Source: Deferribacteres bacterium
GTDB taxonomy: Bacteria; Zhuqueibacterota; Zhuqueibacteria; Zhuqueibacterales; Geothermadaptataceae
Length of the DNA stretch: 64,000 nucleotides
Direction of reading: 5' to 3'
Assembly: GCA_020633655.1 (NCBI GenBank)
Contig: JACKDF010000009.1
Coordinates: forward strand, 124,001-188,000
Under the pieces are notes generated by a model. That model searched no databases. It was not told the origin of the DNA and saw nothing but the letters and a program-made list of their open reading frames with translations. A program made the translations under genes and the position numbers. Below, in pieces: positions 55,376 through 64,000 of the stretch. The number at the start of each line of letters is the position of its first letter. Position 1 is the stretch's first letter.

Positions 55376-55388
55376 TCCACGTAATTAG

Positions 55389-55421
55389 ACCCTTGCGAAG
55401 GTTAGCAACCTTCGCAAGGGT
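55389..55421. terminator. Perfect hairpin between convergent genes
   Basis: Arms acccttgcgaaggtt and aaccttcgcaagggt make a 15-bp stem with a 3-base loop between the esterase and phosphoesterase genes. A T run is lacking, but position and stability suggest bidirectional termination. Confidence 0.65.
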
Positions 55422-55425
55422 ATTC

Positions 55426-57168
55426 CTACCACGCTGTTTTGAACCGTAACTCTTTTTGTGGGTCGATAACAGAAAATGTCATGTACCAGCTGCCGTGGTA
55501 GTCAGCTGTTTTAATCAATACCTCATTTTGCCCTTTTTTTAGCTGCATGAGAAAAATATAAGGTGTCGGGGGGACGCCATGCAGCGGATCGCTTGCGAAT
55601 AGTGCTTCCCTGTTCAAATAGACCTTGGCGAAATTATCCGGTCGTAGAGCTGCGAATACCGTGCGTTCCTCCGGACTCTGTATGAGGAAATGCACGAATC
55701 CCACCGAAAAATCACGATTACGAAAATCGACATCAAAATCAATTTTGCCGTCTGTGACTTTCAGATTCTTCCATTCCAGCACACCTTGCGATGTTTTGGT
55801 CTTGCGCGAGATTTTAAAATCGAGTTCCGGTCCCCAGGGTTGAATCAATGCAGTCGCTGACGGCAATAGACCATTTGCCGGTCGTGGCTTTCTTTTGATG
55901 CCCATGTCCACGGCTCCAAGAACCAGAACCTCCGTTGGAGAATGCCATCCTGCTTCTTCGCCGGGTGTGAACTGGACATCCCCTTCATTGATTGTATCGC
56001 CGTTTGCAGTGATTGTGAATTCTGCAAAGGGAAAGGGCACACTTGCAGCGGTAACTGAGGAGCCGATGAACGTATATTCCGCCGAAAAACCCGGCTCAAG
56101 GATAGCCGTTTTCCCTTCCTGGGCAAAGTGCCAACCGCTGATCTCAGCAGTCTTTATTTCGAACTGGCCTTGCAATGCTTTGTCCAGAGGATTGTTGAAT
56201 TTGAAAGTGATGTGCGCCTGGATTTCATCGTGTTCTGCATCGATAGCGACTTTGCTGTCGACGGCGATAGTATTTTTCGCTTTGGTGATAAAATCCGGAT
56301 TGGCAATGTCCTGCGGGAATATATGTCCCGGTTTGATAATGGCGATGGTCGCGGTATCCGGTTCCACTGTAACGAGGGTAAAATGGTGGAAATAGCCCAG
56401 TTCCTCCATCGATTTTTCCTGCAACTCGCCGCCGGTTGCTGAAACAGTGATATGACGGTGACCGTCAATTTCCTGATACAGGAGATTGTGCCGGTGCCCG
56501 ACAAATACCGTGGCTTTGCGGTTTTTCAGCCACGAAAGTACGGTTTGCCATTCTTCCGGTAATGATTCGCTATTTTTCGATCGGTCCCACATGGGTTTGT
56601 GCATGAAAAGAAAAACCTGATTTACTGTTTTATGTTTTTCAAGTTCATTTTTAATGAATGCAAGTTGCGCTTCTCCCAATTGTCCGGATTGCGTTTTTTT
56701 GTATTCCTCAGAATTGAGCAATAAAAACAGGCTGTTTTGATAAACAAATGCGTAATAACGCAATCCCATGTGCTGTTCCCAATAGTCGTACATCATTTCG
56801 TTGGAAATGTCATGATTCCCGGGCAAAATGAAAAAAGGCACTTGCAAACGCTGTGCGTGTGCAGTGAATTCCTGCCACATTCCATCGACGATCGTTTTGT
56901 CGGTGACGTATCCTTGAATTAAATCGCCGATCATAATAACAAAATCAGGGCGCAACAGATTGATTTCATCGACAGCCCTGTCGAAAATTGGCCAGTTGTT
57001 TTCACCACCCGTTGTTTTGTCCCCTAAAATAGCGTAAGTAAATTTTTCGCATGATTTTGGGAAAGGCCGTTCAAGCCACGGTGTACCTTCCGGAAATTGG
57101 GCATAGATTTGCAATGTGGATAAGAAAAAAATAGCAATTATGCGTGCGCTTTTGATTGAGAATTTCAT
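55426..57168 (-). CDS. Secreted calcineurin-like metallophosphoesterase
   Basis: The 580-residue protein starts after GAGGGAT and has a signal peptide (ARIIAIFFLSTLQIYA-Q). The phosphoesterase domain covers residues 30-300: YAILGDKTTGG, MIGDLIQG, LPGNHDIS, FMHKPMWD and VFVGHRHN. Its first motif lacks the usual DxH. The C-terminal 250 residues are beta-sandwich domains. It is likely an extracellular or periplasmic phosphatase. It precedes a convergent palindromic region. Confidence 0.84.
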   Translation of the reverse strand: MKFSIKSARIIAIFFLSTLQIYAQFPEGTPWLERPFPKSCEKFTYAILGDKTTGGENNWPIFDRAVDEINLLRPDFVIMIGDLIQGYVTDKTIVDGMWQEFTAHAQRLQVPFFILPGNHDISNEMMYDYWEQHMGLRYYAFVYQNSLFLLLNSEEYKKTQSGQLGEAQLAFIKNELEKHKTVNQVFLFMHKPMWDRSKNSESLPEEWQTVLSWLKNRKATVFVGHRHNLLYQEIDGHRHITVSATGGELQEKSMEELGYFHHFTLVTVEPDTATIAIIKPGHIFPQDIANPDFITKAKNTIAVDSKVAIDAEHDEIQAHITFKFNNPLDKALQGQFEIKTAEISGWHFAQEGKTAILEPGFSAEYTFIGSSVTAASVPFPFAEFTITANGDTINEGDVQFTPGEEAGWHSPTEVLVLGAVDMGIKRKPRPANGLLPSATALIQPWGPELDFKISRKTKTSQGVLEWKNLKVTDGKIDFDVDFRNRDFSVGFVHFLIQSPEERTVFAALRPDNFAKVYLNREALFASDPLHGVPPTPYIFLMQLKKGQNEVLIKTADYHGSWYMTFSVIDPQKELRFKTAW

Positions 57169-57326
57169 CTATTATCCCTCTGTTTTAATCACGTTACACG
57201 GTATGCATTAATTTTGCCCTTTGTCATAAGCACGGTAAACTTTATTCTGCAAAATAAGTCGCATTTTCCTGATCTCGTTTTTTGATATATTGAATGACTC
57301 TCGTTTGTTTTTGATTATTACACTGC

Positions 57327-57364
57327 AAAAGATGGAGCAGGGGATATCCCCTGCTCCATCTTTT
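57327..57364. terminator. Long perfect palindrome, likely terminator of the sialidase-like gene
   Basis: The palindrome centred on ggggatatcccc has arms aagatggagcagggg and its complement, with runs of A and T on either side. It lies about 22 bases after the minus-strand stop at 57386. A partial copy ccgctccatctttt is at 57371-57384. Confidence 0.75.
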
Positions 57365-57385
57365 TATCCACCGCTCCATCTTTTG

Positions 57386-58570
57386 TTATTTCATTTTCAG
57401 CCATTGTTCATCAAATACAGCATGCTTGATCGTTTTGTTTTCGCCGTCGGAATAGGAATAGGTGACATGCAAAAATCCGTCTTTCGTTTGCACAAGCGAT
57501 GGGTAGGAAAACGAGGCTTTGTCTTTTTCAGTCAGCGCAAGATGTTTTTTCCATTTCCATGTCTGGCCTTCGTCATTTGAAAGTGCGGCTGCGAGACTAT
57601 GGCGGCCGTCTTCTGTATCGTTGTACACCATGAGCCAGTTGCCACTTTTTAACGCAACCACTTCCAGGCTTGAAGCCGGGTTCGGAATATCGGTATCGAA
57701 GGCATAGGACCAGGTTTCACCATTATCCGACGAGGTACTTCGTAAAACCCGTTGTGGCAGTACGCCTTCATCGCGTAAATAGGCCACGAGAGTACCGTTA
57801 TTTTTACGAACAATTGTTGGCTGGTTAAGCCCAAGGCCAACCATGGGCTGGCTGGCACGCCAGGTTGATCCGCCATCGTCACTGATGGCGGTAAGGCCGA
57901 GACAGTAGCCATCGGAATACAGGGGCAGCAGGATGCGACCACCAGGCAGCACGGTCGGGTGGCAACGGGTCATCCAGCCGGTTTCACGTTTAATTGGGTC
58001 TTTCGCTGCCTCAATGAGCATTTCTGTATAAGCTGGTGCGTATTCTGCCCACATGCCTTCGTCGGCCCATTTATGAAAATTTTCTTTCACTGTTTTCGCA
58101 AAAACATCGCCTGGTTTTAGATGAAGCACATCCTGCCATAACCATGTGGGTGCGCCTGGTTTCATGTAGTCAGTCGATGTTTTGTATTTCAAAACACTGT
58201 GCTCCCAGCGGTTCGCCTGTACGACAATCCAAAAAAGCCAAAGTTTATCACTTGCATCGATGAACAGTACTGGATTACAATCGGGGAAATCCGGCGTGTC
58301 TGCCATTTCGAAAACCGCTTCCCATTTTTTTGCACCTTTTTTCAGGCGCGATCCCTGGATCAAAACATCATCGGCAGTGCGCTCGCCCGATCCGTAAAAC
58401 CAGCATACCAATAAATCACCGTTGGCGCATTCAACGATGCTGCTGCTGTGCACATGTTTGGATTGTGTCGGAAAAATGGACTCGGTTACAAGGTTTGATT
58501 GGGCAAAAAGGAAATATGGCATAAACAGGAAAAAGAGCGATGGAACGAGAGAACGTATTTTTATCGTCAT
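57386..58570 (-). CDS. Secreted exo-alpha-sialidase-like protein (BNR repeat family)
   Basis: The 394-residue protein starts after AAGGATGA and has a signal peptide (PSLFFLFMPYFLFA-Q). The six-bladed propeller is shown by Asp-box-like repeats (SDDGGSTWRASQP, SSDNGETWSYAF, SNDEGQTWKWKK). HVHSSSIVECANGDLLVCWF and VLPGGRILLPLYSDGY belong to BNR_2 sialidase-like enzymes. The Arg triad cannot be checked by eye, so activity on sialic acid is unproven. Confidence 0.83.
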   Translation of the reverse strand: MTIKIRSLVPSLFFLFMPYFLFAQSNLVTESIFPTQSKHVHSSSIVECANGDLLVCWFYGSGERTADDVLIQGSRLKKGAKKWEAVFEMADTPDFPDCNPVLFIDASDKLWLFWIVVQANRWEHSVLKYKTSTDYMKPGAPTWLWQDVLHLKPGDVFAKTVKENFHKWADEGMWAEYAPAYTEMLIEAAKDPIKRETGWMTRCHPTVLPGGRILLPLYSDGYCLGLTAISDDGGSTWRASQPMVGLGLNQPTIVRKNNGTLVAYLRDEGVLPQRVLRSTSSDNGETWSYAFDTDIPNPASSLEVVALKSGNWLMVYNDTEDGRHSLAAALSNDEGQTWKWKKHLALTEKDKASFSYPSLVQTKDGFLHVTYSYSDGENKTIKHAVFDEQWLKMK

Positions 58571-58618
58571 TGTATCATCCTTATTTATTCACGACCTTGA
58601 TCGATCAGGAGAAAAAAA

Positions 58619-58690
58619 GTTTGTAGTGAAGGCTTTAGCCTTTTTCAGACACAAAACGTGCGGAAAGAGACTAAAGTCTCTACTACAAAC
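58619..58690. repeat. 72-bp palindromic dispersed repeat, copy 2
   Basis: Reverse-orientation copy of the element at 40492-40563: starts gtttgtagtgaaggcttta and ends taaagtctctactacaaac. The ends match across both copies, while the middle differs. Confidence 0.8.
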
Positions 58691-58788
58691 TCTTAGGTTT
58701 TCATCGAAACATATTGAAAAGTGGTGCCAATGATAATTTAAAATAAATAGAATGCTTCAGTTTTCAATTTTTGCTGAACATGCAGAGT

Positions 58789-59970
58789 TTAAAACAGCTT
58801 TGCCTTCTCAACAGGTTTTACATTATCGACAATCCATTGACGCATTTTCTGCCCTTCAGCAGTCTGCTGCGGGTAGGAGATAAAATCCAGCTCAATGCCG
58901 AGCTTCTTTTCGAGTTGAACTGCGAGAATCGGCCAGATAACACCGATATCACCAATGAGCGGCAGGCTTTTTTCCAGCCGGGCAAAGCCGGACATTTCCA
59001 TGCGGAATGGAATGTCCATCATTTTGGTTTTTGGCAAGCCTTTATCGATAGCCTCCTGCACCTGGCTTGATTTTTTTTCAAAATCCCAGGCTTTTTGTAA
59101 ATTTGGATCCAGATCGAGGCGAACGAGGATTTTGTTTTGCAACGAATAAGTCGGATAGCCTTCCCAATGGGCCCACACACCGTGGCCGGTATAGGTTTCG
59201 AATGGCCCGTCATGGATTTCCTGCGTCAGCGCCACCGCTGATTCGATGATCATATCGGCAGAACCCAGCATTGTCGCAATGCGTGTGGCGCGCTCGGTAA
59301 TTGAGATGGAGTCACCGATAGCCAGCCCAACAGTACCGCCGCCAACAAGCTGTGGAATTGTTACGAGAACCGGTACATTGTTGCGAGCACCAGCGCCCAG
59401 CATGGTTCGCGGATCAGCGCCTTTGCCGGCAATGGATTCAAAAGGTTGGCCTTTGCTTTTCGCGATGAACAGGATTTCTTTGGCGAGATTTTCAGTGCGC
59501 AGGCCCATAGGGTAGGCCATATTTCCTGCTGCTTTTATAATGCGGCTGCCGGGAAGTGCGAGAATGTTTTCATACAAAGTTTCATCGAAAAGCATTTCGG
59601 AAGCGACTTGCCGTTTCTGTTCTTCCGTCATAACCGTTGCTTCAAAAATATCACCACGGGGAAGAACTTCCGCGGCAATATCGAGTTTGCGGCCGTCCAC
59701 GCGATGGACTTCGTCGAGGGTGCCGGCCATTTCGTGGGCAATGACCGCAGAACTGGTTGTTACACCATCGATTATGCCTTTGTTAATAAGTTCAGCAATT
59801 AGTGTTGTTACGCCTTCATGTAAGTTTGGACCGCTTCCGGTCACGACAACGATTTTTCCACCTTTTTGCTTCAAATCAGTCATCGCCTGAACGCAGGTTG
59901 TAATGGTGTTTTGTGTTTGCAGCGGCAGACTTTTGAAGATATTTTCGATTGGTTCTCGGGGAAGTGACAT
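58789..59970 (-). CDS. Conserved protein of unknown function, Rossmann-like
   Basis: The 393-residue protein starts after AGAAGGGA. Residues 38-57 read IVVVTGSGPNLHEGVTTLI, a glycine-rich nucleotide-type loop. SSAVIAHEMAG, KAAGNMAYPMGLRTENLAKEI and GADPRTMLGAGARNNVPVLV are strongly patterned segments. I know similar proteins as conserved hypotheticals. A resemblance to deoxyhypusine synthase is possible but lacks the usual catalytic Lys signature. The korAB operon is 284 bases upstream with a terminator between them. Function not assigned. Confidence 0.7.
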   Translation of the reverse strand: MSLPREPIENIFKSLPLQTQNTITTCVQAMTDLKQKGGKIVVVTGSGPNLHEGVTTLIAELINKGIIDGVTTSSAVIAHEMAGTLDEVHRVDGRKLDIAAEVLPRGDIFEATVMTEEQKRQVASEMLFDETLYENILALPGSRIIKAAGNMAYPMGLRTENLAKEILFIAKSKGQPFESIAGKGADPRTMLGAGARNNVPVLVTIPQLVGGGTVGLAIGDSISITERATRIATMLGSADMIIESAVALTQEIHDGPFETYTGHGVWAHWEGYPTYSLQNKILVRLDLDPNLQKAWDFEKKSSQVQEAIDKGLPKTKMMDIPFRMEMSGFARLEKSLPLIGDIGVIWPILAVQLEKKLGIELDFISYPQQTAEGQKMRQWIVDNVKPVEKAKLF

Positions 59971-60181
59971 GGTTCAATCCCTTCTTCTTGAGTTGATTCG
60001 TGAGTCGGCAAAATAATGAATTTGGCAGGATTTAAAAAGCAGAAATGCTGACAGGTCAGGGGATGCGGGGTAAATTTACAGAATTTTACATTGTGAGTGT
60101 AATCAATTCAAATTTCCAGTGTGGATTGGGAATTGAGACTGTATCACACTCAAAACAGCGCACACAAATTTATTATTGAGC

Positions 60182-60214
60182 AAAAAAAACGGGACCTGTA
60201 AGAATCCCGTTTTT
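60182..60214 (-). terminator. Rho-independent terminator of korAB
   Basis: On the minus strand aaaaacggga/tcccgttttt forms a 10-bp stem with a 10-base loop, followed by eight T. It sits 40 bases after the korB stop. Confidence 0.88.
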
Positions 60215-60253
60215 CAATAATTCAATAAATAGACGGCAGTATAACGATGCTGA

Positions 60254-61267
60254 CTAATCGTTTGTCCAGGTATAACCACCAGTGAACAAGGTTTTTAAGT
60301 CACCTTCACCTTTTTTCTTTTTGGTAGCGTTCATCTGTGCTGCCATCATGTCGTCGTAGGTATCTCTTTCCACTGCGCGGAAAATGCCGATGGGTGTGGG
60401 CAGTTGTGCATCCAGTGAAAGACTGGCCAGCATGAATTCCATCGCAGGGCCGCTACCATTTTCATCATGAGTCAGGATTTCATGGCCGTTTTCGTTCAAA
60501 TCTTTGTTCACGACTTTGAAATTTTTGCCGGTCCAGGTCAGCATAAGCTCATCATTTTCACCATAAATAAATGGTTTGCCGTGCTCCATTTTTAACAAGT
60601 GCTTTTTCTTTTCTTTTGGTTCTGTTAAAGAAAGGAAGGCACCGTCGTTAAAAATATTACAATTCTGGTAGACCTCGACGAAGGCCGTGCCTTTGTGTTT
60701 TGCAGCACGGGCCAAGGTATCTTCCAGGTGTTTCGGATCGCGATCGATGGACCGTGCGACGAAAGAAGCGCCGGAAGCAAGGGCCATTTGCACAGGATTG
60801 AAAGGGCTTTCCAGTGAACCGTAAGGTGAGGATTTGGTGATTTTGCCTTTCTCGGAAGTCGGCGAGTATTGACCTTTAGTCAAGCCATAAATCTGGTTGT
60901 TGAACAGAACAATGGTGATATCGATATTGCGGCGGAAAAGGTGAATCAGGTGGTTCCCTCCAATGGAAAGTCCGTCGCCGTCACCCGTTATTACAAAAAC
61001 CTTCAAATTAGGATTAGCCAGTTTTACACCGCTCGCAATAACCGGAGCCCGGCCATGAATTCCATGAATCCCATAGGTTTCCAGATAATACGGGAAACGA
61101 CTTGAACACCCGATACCGGAAACGAATACAAAATTTTCACGTGGGATTCCCAGTGTCGGTAGTACTTTTTTCATCTGAGCCAGGATCGAGTAATCACCGC
61201 AACCCGGGCACCAGCGTGTTTCCTGATTCGAAGTGAAATCGTCTTTTGTTAATTGTATAGGTTCCAT
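60254..61267 (-). CDS. korB: 2-oxoacid:ferredoxin oxidoreductase, beta subunit (2-oxoglutarate type)
   Basis: The 337-residue thiamine-diphosphate subunit has WCPGCGDYSIL at the start (Fe-S ligand region), the TPP/Mg2+ motif GDGDGLSIGGNHLIH, and NNQIYGLTKGQYSPTS, a pattern of KorB-type enzymes. It oxidises 2-oxoglutarate to succinyl-CoA with ferredoxin, or the reverse. Translation is coupled to korA (TAATG overlap). Confidence 0.93.
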   Translation of the reverse strand: MEPIQLTKDDFTSNQETRWCPGCGDYSILAQMKKVLPTLGIPRENFVFVSGIGCSSRFPYYLETYGIHGIHGRAPVIASGVKLANPNLKVFVITGDGDGLSIGGNHLIHLFRRNIDITIVLFNNQIYGLTKGQYSPTSEKGKITKSSPYGSLESPFNPVQMALASGASFVARSIDRDPKHLEDTLARAAKHKGTAFVEVYQNCNIFNDGAFLSLTEPKEKKKHLLKMEHGKPFIYGENDELMLTWTGKNFKVVNKDLNENGHEILTHDENGSGPAMEFMLASLSLDAQLPTPIGIFRAVERDTYDDMMAAQMNATKKKKGEGDLKTLFTGGYTWTND

Positions 61268-63129
61268 TATTCCAGTCCTTTCAAAATAACATCGATCTCG
61301 GCAAGCAATTCGTTGGTTTTCAGCGGTAGTCCACGCACACGATTAAAACCAACGGTATCGATAAGGTATTCAGCACGAATTATTTTGCTTAATTGACCGA
61401 GATTTATTTCCGGGATGAGTACCGTTTTAAAATTATAAATGAAGCGGTCGAGATTGATTGGCAGCGGATTGAGCCAGCGTAAATGGCACCAGGAGACTTC
61501 CTTGCCTTTTTTCTGCAAGTCTTTCACAGCGGCGAGAATCGGTCCATAGGTGCTTCCCCAGCTCAAAATCAGCAGATCACCGTGATCTTTGCCAACTAAT
61601 TCAGGATTTTCTACAAATCGATTAATGCGACCCACTTTGTCGGCACGAATACGAACCATTTTGTCGTGGTTATCGGCATTGTAAGAGACATTGCCGGTTA
61701 CGTCTTCTTTTTCCAGTCCACCGATGCGATGCTCGAGTCCCGGAGTGCCGGGCAAAGCGTGCAAACGGGAGAGCCGTTCCGGATCGCGTTTGTACGGCAG
61801 GTATTTTTCATCCAGGGCCGGTTGTTTAATTTTGATTTCCGGAATTTTATCGGGATCCGGAATCAGCCATGGTTCTGTTCCGTTGGCTATGTAGCCGTCG
61901 GAGAGCAGAATCACCGGCGTAGTGCATTGTAATGCAATCCTCGCCGCTTCGAAGGCAGCATGAAAACAATCAGCTGGTCCAGCAGCAGCGATGATGGGAA
62001 TGGGGGATTCGCCATTACGCCCGTAGAAAGCCTGCAGCAAGTCGGATTGCTCGGTTTTCGTGGGTAATCCCGTGCTCGGTCCACCGCGTTGAATATTGAC
62101 GATGACCAGCGGCAGTTCTGTCATAACCGCAAGTCCCATAAATTCCGATTTCAGCGCGATACCCGGCCCACTGGTTGTCGTAACACCGAGGGCGCCGGCA
62201 TAAGCTGCACCCAATGCAGCACCGATACCCGCGATTTCATCTTCTGCCTGAAAGGTTTTTACATCATAATTTTTATGCTTCGAGAGCTCGTGCAAAATAT
62301 CACTTGCTGGGGTAATCGGATAGCTACCCAAAAAGAGCTCGCGACCTGACTTTTTCGCAGCGGTGATTAAACCGAATGCGATACCTTCGTTTCCAGTAAT
62401 ATTTCTGTAAAGCCCGGGTTTTTTTGCAGCTTTTGGAATCCGGAAGGATGTCGTGAAAATTTCGGTTGAAAGGGCGTAGGAAAAACCAGCCTTCAAAGCT
62501 TTGGTGTTGGCTTCGATTAAATCGTCTTTCCCTTTGAACTTACTTTTAATCCAGTTCTCAGTCATGTCCATGGGACGGCTGTACATCCAGTAGGTCATGC
62601 CGAGGGCAAAAAAATTCTTACAGCGGTCCTTAATCTTCATGTTCAAATCAAGATCGCTCAAAGCTTCTCTTGTCAGTCCGGTTATGTTCACCGGAAAAAT
62701 CTGGTAGGCACTGAGCGTGCCATCTTCCAGCGGATTGCTTTCGTACCCCGCCAATGTCAGGTTACGACTCTGGAAGGAGTCGGTGTTGATGATAATAATT
62801 CCGTTATCTTTGAGATTGGGTAAATTTACTTTCAGTGCCGCGGGATTCATCGCAACGAGTACATCCGGAGAGTCTCCCGGGGTGTGAACATCGCTGCTGC
62901 TGAACTGTATCTGAAATCCTGAAACACCAAAAAGGGTGCCAACTGGGGCACGGATTTCGGCAGGATAATCCGGTAATGTATTTAAGTCATTCCCGATTCC
63001 CGCAGTTGTATTGGTAAACTGACTTCCGGTAAGTTGCATGCCATCTCCGGAATCGCCGGCGAAACATATGGTTACGCGCTCGAGTTCCTGGACTTCTTTT
63101 TCAGTCCCCTGTACCTCTTTTTCGCTCAT
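61267..63129 (-). CDS. korA: 2-oxoacid:ferredoxin oxidoreductase, fused gamma-alpha subunit
   Basis: The 620-residue subunit has an N-terminal gamma domain (residues about 15-195, ICFAGDSGDGMQLTGSQFT) fused to the alpha pyrimidine-binding domain (from about 225: NEGIAFGLITAAKKSG, SYPITPASDILHELSK, FQAEDEIAGIGAALGA, TTSGPGIALKSEFMGL). The order gamma-alpha is typical for KorA of this class. GAGG lies just before the ATG. It probably works in an oxidative or reductive TCA step, together with GDH at 35 kb supplying or using 2-oxoglutarate. Confidence 0.94.
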   Translation of the reverse strand: MSEKEVQGTEKEVQELERVTICFAGDSGDGMQLTGSQFTNTTAGIGNDLNTLPDYPAEIRAPVGTLFGVSGFQIQFSSSDVHTPGDSPDVLVAMNPAALKVNLPNLKDNGIIIINTDSFQSRNLTLAGYESNPLEDGTLSAYQIFPVNITGLTREALSDLDLNMKIKDRCKNFFALGMTYWMYSRPMDMTENWIKSKFKGKDDLIEANTKALKAGFSYALSTEIFTTSFRIPKAAKKPGLYRNITGNEGIAFGLITAAKKSGRELFLGSYPITPASDILHELSKHKNYDVKTFQAEDEIAGIGAALGAAYAGALGVTTTSGPGIALKSEFMGLAVMTELPLVIVNIQRGGPSTGLPTKTEQSDLLQAFYGRNGESPIPIIAAAGPADCFHAAFEAARIALQCTTPVILLSDGYIANGTEPWLIPDPDKIPEIKIKQPALDEKYLPYKRDPERLSRLHALPGTPGLEHRIGGLEKEDVTGNVSYNADNHDKMVRIRADKVGRINRFVENPELVGKDHGDLLILSWGSTYGPILAAVKDLQKKGKEVSWCHLRWLNPLPINLDRFIYNFKTVLIPEINLGQLSKIIRAEYLIDTVGFNRVRGLPLKTNELLAEIDVILKGLE

Positions 63130-63431
63130 TTTATTGCCTCATTCATTTTGCAAATATTTTTAAAAGGGAAAATGGGTTAATGTTCATTTGCTTCATTCAA
63201 TCGCTGTGATTTTTAAAGTATGAGTAGGGGAAGTCCCTTGCCCGGTCCTGGAGTTTATGAAAGAAGCAGTTATAAAACCTTTGAATTTACAAATTTTTTA
63301 TTAAGGGTGTATAATATATTCTCTTAATATTTACTTACAATCAATTTTATTCCAGTTAGTAAAAAAATGAATACATCGAAGGAATACAGTTGAAACCTGA
63401 TTTATTCAGGCAATGTGTAATTAAAAAATGA

Positions 63432-63539
63432 GGGCTGTGTCAAAACATGTAACGCGACATTCATGTCGCTCATCTTTGAGGCCAAGCTTTCGACATAAAT
63501 GTCGAATTACAGTCAGTAAATCATGTTTTGACTCAGCCC
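63432..63539. repeat. 108-bp palindromic element
   Basis: Ends gggctgtgtcaaaacatg and catgttttgactcagccc pair with one mismatch. Two smaller palindromes, gcgacattcatgtcgc and tcgacataaatgtcga, lie inside. It resembles a non-coding mobile repeat. The rest of the 483-base gap shows nothing else. Confidence 0.75.
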
Positions 63540-63612
63540 CAATCTTGATGTTCCCATGCAATCGTTGGGTTTATAAATTAAACAGAGTAGTAGAACATCA
63601 GAGATTCATTGG

Positions 63613-64000
63613 CTAATCCAAAATATTTAAAAATTTCTCGTATTGTGAATTCACCAATTCCATATCCTTTTCCAATTTTAACTTAAAGGAATTTTCGTCG
63701 AAAACTCCGCGAACGTTTGCGAAATCCGCATCCTGGTTTCCATCGATACCAAAGCCGGTTTTTACATTGCCTTCAAATTCTTTTCCGGCATCGCTCAGAA
63801 CCATTTTCAATAATTTCATCGAGGACGTTTTCCATTGCTCCATGAGGTACTGCCAGTTCTCCAATGGTGCTGTTTTTAATGAATGCCCCGTAGTTTGTTT
63901 ATAATTCGCTAAAAACCACTGCCATTCGTCGTCGTAATAGCTGGAGAATATCGTGTTCAATCCACCATAGATTTGTTCGAAGCTCGATATGGCTCCGGTG
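63613..64000 (-). CDS. Hypothetical protein, C-terminal part (gene continues beyond the window)
   Basis: The frame stays open from the stop at 63613 to the right edge of the window (129 codons), so the 5' end is missing. An apparent TTG start at 63960 is not needed. Visible sequence: ISSFEQIYGGLNTIFSSYYDDEWQWFL, then GFGIDGNQDADFANVRGVFDENSF. It is helical and acidic with no motif I recognise. No downstream neighbour is visible between it and the palindromic element. Confidence 0.6.
   Translation of the reverse strand, partial: TGAISSFEQIYGGLNTIFSSYYDDEWQWFLANYKQTTGHSLKTAPLENWQYLMEQWKTSSMKLLKMVLSDAGKEFEGNVKTGFGIDGNQDADFANVRGVFDENSFKLKLEKDMELVNSQYEKFLNILD

Noticed and set aside
1..64000. tRNA or rRNA genes
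   Set aside because: I found no cloverleaf with TTC-type T loop and no rRNA signature; a dedicated scan with a covariance model would be decisive.

Overview
The window is about 45% GC, gene-dense bacterial chromosome with no rRNA, tRNA, CRISPR array or phage block that I can see. Three secreted proteins (15994-17697, 22013-23197, 50533-53103) end in the same roughly 80-90 residue module with the signature QNYPNPFNPxT, which is the type IX-like C-terminal sorting domain. Together with beta-barrel outer membrane proteins, lipoproteins, a ferredoxin-dependent 2-oxoacid oxidoreductase and a long plant/cyanobacterial-type IspH, this points to a Gram-negative of the Fibrobacterota-Chlorobiota-Bacteroidota neighbourhood. 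Calditrichota or a related candidate phylum (KSB1, Marinimicrobia-like) is my best guess. The taxonomy is inference.

Layout. 0-12 kb: a truncated secreted amidohydrolase, uppP, a sodium:amino-acid symporter with a 34-residue MetS-like partner, holA, a sigma/anti-sigma/DegP-like operon whose protease has lost all three catalytic residues, a lipoprotein, ispH, a reductase and a serine beta-lactamase-like hydrolase. 12-20 kb: lipoprotein plus outer membrane protein pair, a divergent AAA+/Fis regulator, and a three-gene envelope operon of unknown role. 20-30 kb: TRAP transporter genes split over both strands, then trkA-trkH potassium uptake and a phosphoesterase. 30-36 kb: two overlapping PEP-synthase-like ATP-grasp genes, one carrying a C-terminal nucleotidyltransferase, and glutamate dehydrogenase. 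36-42 kb: a coupled NAD salvage operon (pncB-nadE-nudix-pncA).

42-49 kb is the accessory region. It holds dispersed palindromes, a protein joining a nucleotide-hydrolase/TIR-like domain to a coiled coil and a DUF1566 lectin-like domain whose end looks like the variable region of a diversity-generating retroelement, a frameshifted REP-associated transposase inside its own REP array, and a Sll1717-type P-loop ATPase. 49-59 kb holds a glycosyltransferase and several exported hydrolases separated by hairpins and small palindromic repeats. 59-64 kb holds a conserved protein of unknown function, korAB, and the end of a gene that runs off the window.

The strongest leads are the diversity-generating-type variable tail at 44.05 kb, the paired ATP-grasp proteins without a phosphohistidine domain at 30-35 kb, and the catalytically dead DegP-like protein in the sigma/anti-sigma operon at 6.3 kb.
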